Part shown: positions 60,976 to 64,000 of the stretch, in pieces | Numbering within the stretch: position 1 is the first letter of the stretch | Layout of the letters: every line of letters begins with the position of its first letter | Assembly (NCBI RefSeq): GCF_031202265.1 | Contig: NZ_CP100604.1 | Span: 3,330,501 to 3,394,500 of the forward strand | DNA length: 64,000 nucleotides | Direction of reading: 5' to 3' | Source: Bradyrhizobium sp. Ash2021 | Lineage (GTDB): Bacteria; Pseudomonadota; Alphaproteobacteria; Rhizobiales; Xanthobacteraceae | Position numbers and translations under genes: made by a program | The notes under the pieces: model-generated | Seen by the model: the letters and a program-made list of their open reading frames with translations, nothing else | Told to the model about the DNA's origin: nothing | The model's database searches: none

Positions 60976-62167
60976 ACAGCCCCCGACGGTCTCGCGCCGG
61001 AAGCTGGGCATCTTCGCCGTGGTGGCGGTGATCGGCGCCGGCCTGATCGTCGCAACCGGCATCCGGGCGCGTGAGGATCAAGGCTCCAGGCTGCGCGAAT
61101 GGACCGACAATCAGGCGGTTCCGACCGTCGCCGTCGCACTCCCCAACGCTCGCGCCCTCAATCCAACCTTCGAGCTGCCGGGCCGGCTGGAAGCCTATTA
61201 TCGTGCGCCGATCTTCGCGCGCGTCTCGGGTTATCTGAAAAGCTGGAGCGCCGATATCGGCGCCAAGGTCAGGGCGGGCCAGGTGATTGCCGAGATCGAG
61301 GCGCCCGATCTGGACCAGCAATTGCTCCAGGCCCGCGCCGATCTCGCCAGCCAGGAAGCCAGCGCGAGATTGTCTGAAGCGACGCTGACGCGCCGCAAGA
61401 CGCTGGTGGCGTCCAACTTCGTCTCGGCGCAGGAAATCGACGAGCGCACCGCCGACCTTTCCAACAAGAAGGCCGCGGTCAATTCCGGGCAGGCCAATGT
61501 CGAGCGGCTGGAAGCGCTGGCGGGCTACAAGAAGATCACCGTCCCCTTCGACGGCGTCGTCACCGCGCGCGATACCGACGTCGGCGCGCTGATCAATGCC
61601 GGCGGCGGCTCGGGGCCGGCGATGTTCGTGGTCTCCGACATCACCAAGCTGCGCGTCTATGTCAACGTTCCCCAGAATTACGTGCCGTCGATCAAGATCG
61701 GCGCCAAGGCCGCGATCACGATGCCGGAATATCCGAACCGCAGCTTTGCCGCGACCGTGGAAGCCTCCTCGCAATCGGTCGATGTTAGTTCCGGCACGAC
61801 GCGGATGCAGCTGGCGCTGGATAATTCCGCCGGCGAGCTGATGCCGGGCGGCTACGCCAATGTGCGCCTCAACCTGCAGCGCGGCACGATCCCGCTGCAC
61901 ATCCCGGCCAGCGCGCTGATCTTCAACCAGAACGGCTTGCGCGTTGCGACCGTCGGCCCGGACGACAAGGTGCTGTTCAAGACGGTGACGATCGCCCGCG
62001 ATCTCGGCAAGGAGATTGAGCTTGCCTCCGGCATCGCCCCCGACGACCGCGTCATCACCGCGCCGCCCGACGGCATCGCCGACGGCGATCCGGTGCGCGT
62101 CGTCGGCGCCGGCGCCAAGGGCGCAAAACCCACGACGGCGTCGGAAAAGCAGGACGTGAAGGGGTAG
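60965..62167 (+). CDS. RND efflux periplasmic adaptor
   Basis: A 400-residue membrane fusion protein: anchor FAVVAVIGAGLIVATGI, lipoyl halves FARVSGYLKSWSADIGAKVR / AGQVIAEIEAPDL and ITVPFDGVVTARDTDVGALI, coiled-coil between them, and the C-terminal barrel ending GGYANVRLNLQRG and SALIFNQNGLRVATVG. It overlaps the permease 3' end by 11 bases, so both are coupled. It parallels the adaptor at 33075. The gene ends 23 bases before the family C repeat that carries the IS4 element. Confidence 0.9.
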   Translation: MPTEQPPTVSRRKLGIFAVVAVIGAGLIVATGIRAREDQGSRLREWTDNQAVPTVAVALPNARALNPTFELPGRLEAYYRAPIFARVSGYLKSWSADIGAKVRAGQVIAEIEAPDLDQQLLQARADLASQEASARLSEATLTRRKTLVASNFVSAQEIDERTADLSNKKAAVNSGQANVERLEALAGYKKITVPFDGVVTARDTDVGALINAGGGSGPAMFVVSDITKLRVYVNVPQNYVPSIKIGAKAAITMPEYPNRSFAATVEASSQSVDVSSGTTRMQLALDNSAGELMPGGYANVRLNLQRGTIPLHIPASALIFNQNGLRVATVGPDDKVLFKTVTIARDLGKEIELASGIAPDDRVITAPPDGIADGDPVRVVGAGAKGAKPTTASEKQDVKG

Positions 62168-62210
62168 GGGCGGGCCGACCTCTACCATCCGTCATGCCCG
62201 GGCTTGACCC

Positions 62211-63481
62211 ACGGCTGTCCGGTTTAATTTTGGTGGACATGGCGCATGGCATTGATTCTTCTGTGTTCCAAGCGTTTGGCGACGTTTTGGGACACGGAGA
62301 AGGATCAAGCCATGCAGCATCACAATAGTGTATTCCACAGCGTATTGAAGCAGGTTCCGTGGCATCGCTTTGATCAGCTTGTGGATGAGCACGGGGCCGA
62401 CAAGCATGTTCGCACCCTGACGACGAAGAGCCAATTAATTGCGCTGATGTACGCACAATTGTCGGGGGCGCAGAGCCTGCGAGAGATCGAGGCCGGTCTG
62501 CAGAGCCACGCCACCAGGCTCTACCATTTGGGCAGCGATGAGGTGTCGCGCTCGACGCTTGCGGATGCCAACGCACAGCGGCCCTGGCAGGTGTTCAGCG
62601 GCCTGTTCGCGCATTTGGTCGGGCAGCTCACGCGTGGGCTCAAGCGCAAGACCGGCGAAGCGGTGCACCTGATCGATTCGAGCAGCCTTCGTCTGAGCGC
62701 GCTGAGCAAGGACTGGGCGAGGTTCTCGGCAGGTGTCTGCGGCGCCAAGATGCACATCGTCTATGACCCCGACGCCGTTTGCCCGATCTATGCCGCTGTC
62801 ACGCCGGCCAACATCAATGACATCACTGCCGCCAAGGACATGCCGATCGAGGCCGGGGCCACCTACGTGTTCGACCTCGGCTATTATGACTACTCCTGGT
62901 GGGCCAAACTCCACGCCGCGGACTGCCGGATCGTGACCCGGCTCAAGAGCAACACCAAGCTTCACGTGGTCCACAAGAATGCAGTCGCGGCAGGCTCAAA
63001 TATTCTTTCTGATCGCATCGGCCATCTGCCGCAACGTATGGCACGCAACCGTCAAAACCCGTTCCAGGATCCCGTCCGCGAGATCCGCGTGCGCATCGAC
63101 ACCGGAAGGATCCTGCGCATCCTCACCAATGACCTCGATCTACCGGCAACCGATATCGCCGATCTCTATAAACGCCGTTGGCAGATTGAGCTGTTCTTTC
63201 GTTGGGTCAAGCAGACCCTCAAAATCAAGCAGTTCATTGGACGCTCCGAAAATGCCGTGCGCATTCAGATCGCAGTGGCTCTGATCGCCTTCCTACTGCT
63301 GCGCCTGGCACACACCGCCCAGCGAGCCGTTCACAGCCTGCTCACCTTCACCCGTCTGGTGCGCGTAAACCTTATGCACAGACGACCGATCAACAGGCTG
63401 CTCCTTCCACCGCCTCCGATCATCAAAGATCAGCGACAGTTGAGCCTCAGCCTATGCTAAAATTAAACCGGACAGCCGTGA
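62211..63481. mobile_element. Complete IS4-family insertion sequence
   Basis: About 1.27 kb with one transposase gene. Terminal inverted repeats are perfect over 22 bp: CACGGCTGTCCGGTTTAATT plus TT at 62210-62231 and its complement at 63459-63480. A 9-10 bp target duplication, GGCTTGACCC, is present at 62201-62210 and 63482-63491; one base is shared with the inverted repeat, so the exact edge is uncertain by one. Intact ends, duplication and gene suggest a recent, possibly active insertion. Each IS4 subgroup's duplication length fits. Confidence 0.93.
62312..63460 (+). CDS. IS4-family transposase
   Basis: A 382-residue DDE transposase. Catalytic residues: Asp in AVHLIDSSSLRLSAL, Asp in TYVFDLGYYDYSWW, and Glu in the signature YKRRWQIELFFRWVK, which satisfies Tyr-X2-Arg-X3-Glu-X6-Lys exactly. 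The N-terminal DUF4372-like part (FHSVLKQVPWHRFDQLVDEH, LIALMYAQLSGAQSLREIEA) is typical of IS4 proteins. ATG 62312 is preceded by GGAGAAGG. The gene ends inside the right terminal repeat region with only a few bases to the inverted repeat. Confidence 0.93.
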   Translation: MQHHNSVFHSVLKQVPWHRFDQLVDEHGADKHVRTLTTKSQLIALMYAQLSGAQSLREIEAGLQSHATRLYHLGSDEVSRSTLADANAQRPWQVFSGLFAHLVGQLTRGLKRKTGEAVHLIDSSSLRLSALSKDWARFSAGVCGAKMHIVYDPDAVCPIYAAVTPANINDITAAKDMPIEAGATYVFDLGYYDYSWWAKLHAADCRIVTRLKSNTKLHVVHKNAVAAGSNILSDRIGHLPQRMARNRQNPFQDPVREIRVRIDTGRILRILTNDLDLPATDIADLYKRRWQIELFFRWVKQTLKIKQFIGRSENAVRIQIAVALIAFLLLRLAHTAQRAVHSLLTFTRLVRVNLMHRRPINRLLLPPPPIIKDQRQLSLSLC

Positions 63482-63608
63482 GGCTTGACCCGGGCATCCA
63501 CGACTTACTTTCTTTCGGTTCAACAAAGAACGTGGATGGCCGGGCATAGGCGAGCGGAAGCGACGCCGTCCTTCGGACGGCTAAGCCCGGCCATGACGGA
63601 GAGGATGT

Positions 63609-63998
63609 TCACCCCACCCGCCATTCCAGCACGCTATCCTCGGCCGTGACGATATTCCCGACCGTCCCCACCGGCGTGCGGTCCATGTTGCGCAGATGCG
63701 CCAGCGTCTTCGCGTCGCTGGCGGGAATTCGTCCCAATGTCCGCGCGTCGTTCGCGGTGCGCAGCATCACCACGCCGTGCTCGATCTCGCCTTTGCCGCC
63801 ATAGATCACGGTAAAGCTTTCGACCTTGCCCTTGCCGCCGGCTTCGGTGACGAACTCCGGCACGGCGCCCTTGCGGCGGTCGGCTGCGGCCTGCACGCTG
63901 GTGTCCTGCGCGAGCGCTTGCCTTGGCGCCGCGCGCGACAGCACCAGGCCGTGATGCTTGGTGACGAAGCCACCCTGGCCGTAGAGCAGGCCGAGCTT
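63609..63998 (-). CDS. Acetyl-CoA acetyltransferase (thiolase-like), C-terminal part (5' end outside window)
   Basis: The last 129 residues of a minus-strand protein that runs off the right edge. YGQGGFVTKHHGLVLSRAAP, ADRRKGAVPEFVTEAGG, VESFTVIYGGKGEIEHGVVM and AHLRNMDRTPVGTVGNIV match the C-terminal OB-fold extension of thiolase-like acetyl-CoA acetyltransferases of alphaproteobacteria and actinobacteria. The catalytic Cys and His lie outside the window. Its stop is ten bases from the repeat that ends at 63598. Confidence 0.75.
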   Translation of the reverse strand, partial: KLGLLYGQGGFVTKHHGLVLSRAAPRQALAQDTSVQAAADRRKGAVPEFVTEAGGKGKVESFTVIYGGKGEIEHGVVMLRTANDARTLGRIPASDAKTLAHLRNMDRTPVGTVGNIVTAEDSVLEWRVG

Positions 63999-64000
63999 TG

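Larger units (their letters stand above)
62190..63598. repeat. Dispersed palindromic repeat, family C copy 2, split by an IS4 element
   Basis: Left part 62190-62210 (CGTCATGCCCGGGCTTGACC) and right part from 63482 (GGCTTGACCCGGGCATCC onward, to CCATGACG at 63598). Joining the two across one copy of GGCTTGACCC gives a repeat of the same structure as 49533-49657. Confidence 0.88.

Noticed and set aside
1..64000. tRNA or rRNA genes
   Set aside because: No cloverleaf-like or rRNA-like segment was recognised by eye; a covariance-model scan would be needed to exclude small RNAs.

Overview
The window is a GC-rich alphaproteobacterial chromosome segment, most likely Bradyrhizobium or a close relative (Bradyrhizobiaceae/Nitrobacteraceae). 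The reasons are a class III-size PHA synthase with a short PhaE-like partner, a paaABCDE-I-K block with PaaX, tandem chemoreceptors, many branched-chain-type ABC genes, and several families of short palindromic intergenic repeats. Products were assigned from recognisable motifs and family knowledge; no database search was run.

Layout. 0-9.3 kb: the reductase half of a P450/P450-reductase fusion, two SAM-dependent methyltransferases, an alpha/beta hydrolase, a polyhydroxyalkanoate locus (phaE-like, phaC, GNAT, phasin with a clear terminator), a DUF445 membrane protein and a second hydrolase. 9.5-17.4 kb: aerobic phenylacetate catabolism, paaX then paaABCDE, paaI and paaK, with mobile-type palindromic repeats inside the operon and a perfect 16-bp palindrome over the presumed paaA promoter. 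17.5-21.4 kb: a sulfur-flavoured group: a YeeE/TsuA-like transporter, an alpha/beta hydrolase-OsmC fusion, a sulfite-oxidase-like molybdoenzyme, an internally deleted MHS transporter pseudogene and a small ferredoxin. 21.6-27.6 kb: amidase, KynB-like hydrolase, MmgE/PrpD protein, an SDR with an atypical active site, and a tartrate dehydrogenase-like enzyme.

27.6-38.7 kb looks like an accessory island. It starts with a long poly-G/poly-C inverted tract and a frameshifted IS110 remnant, ends with a second IS110 remnant that has lost its start codon, and holds a small secreted protein, a DUF934 pseudogene with an in-frame TGA, a complete RND efflux set (permease, adaptor, outer-membrane lipoprotein) and a TAT-exported SrpA-type catalase-like protein. 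A porin follows.

40.5-53.5 kb is a contiguous catabolic region. A LysR regulator, an M20 carbamoylase-type hydrolase and a 2-hydroxyacid dehydrogenase run leftward. A DUF1445 protein and a full branched-chain-type ABC importer run rightward from the same 119-bp region, which carries a perfect 27-bp palindrome. Next to it is a four-gene D-/L-threonate-type set (otnC divergent from ltnD-otnI-otnK).

53.7-64 kb: two adjacent chemoreceptor genes with nearly identical signalling domains, a second RND permease-adaptor pair without an outer-membrane gene, an intact IS4-family element inserted inside a dispersed intergenic repeat, and the C-terminal end of a thiolase-like acetyl-CoA acetyltransferase running off the right edge.

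The best candidates for undescribed biology are the DUF1445/carbamoylase/ABC catabolic module with its palindromic operator, the palindrome over the paa promoter, and the hydrolase-OsmC/sulfite-oxidase/ferredoxin operon. The best candidates for genome-evolution interest are the 33-bp duplication of the livH start around a repeat, the pseudogenes with identifiable single lesions, and the poly-G/C tract.
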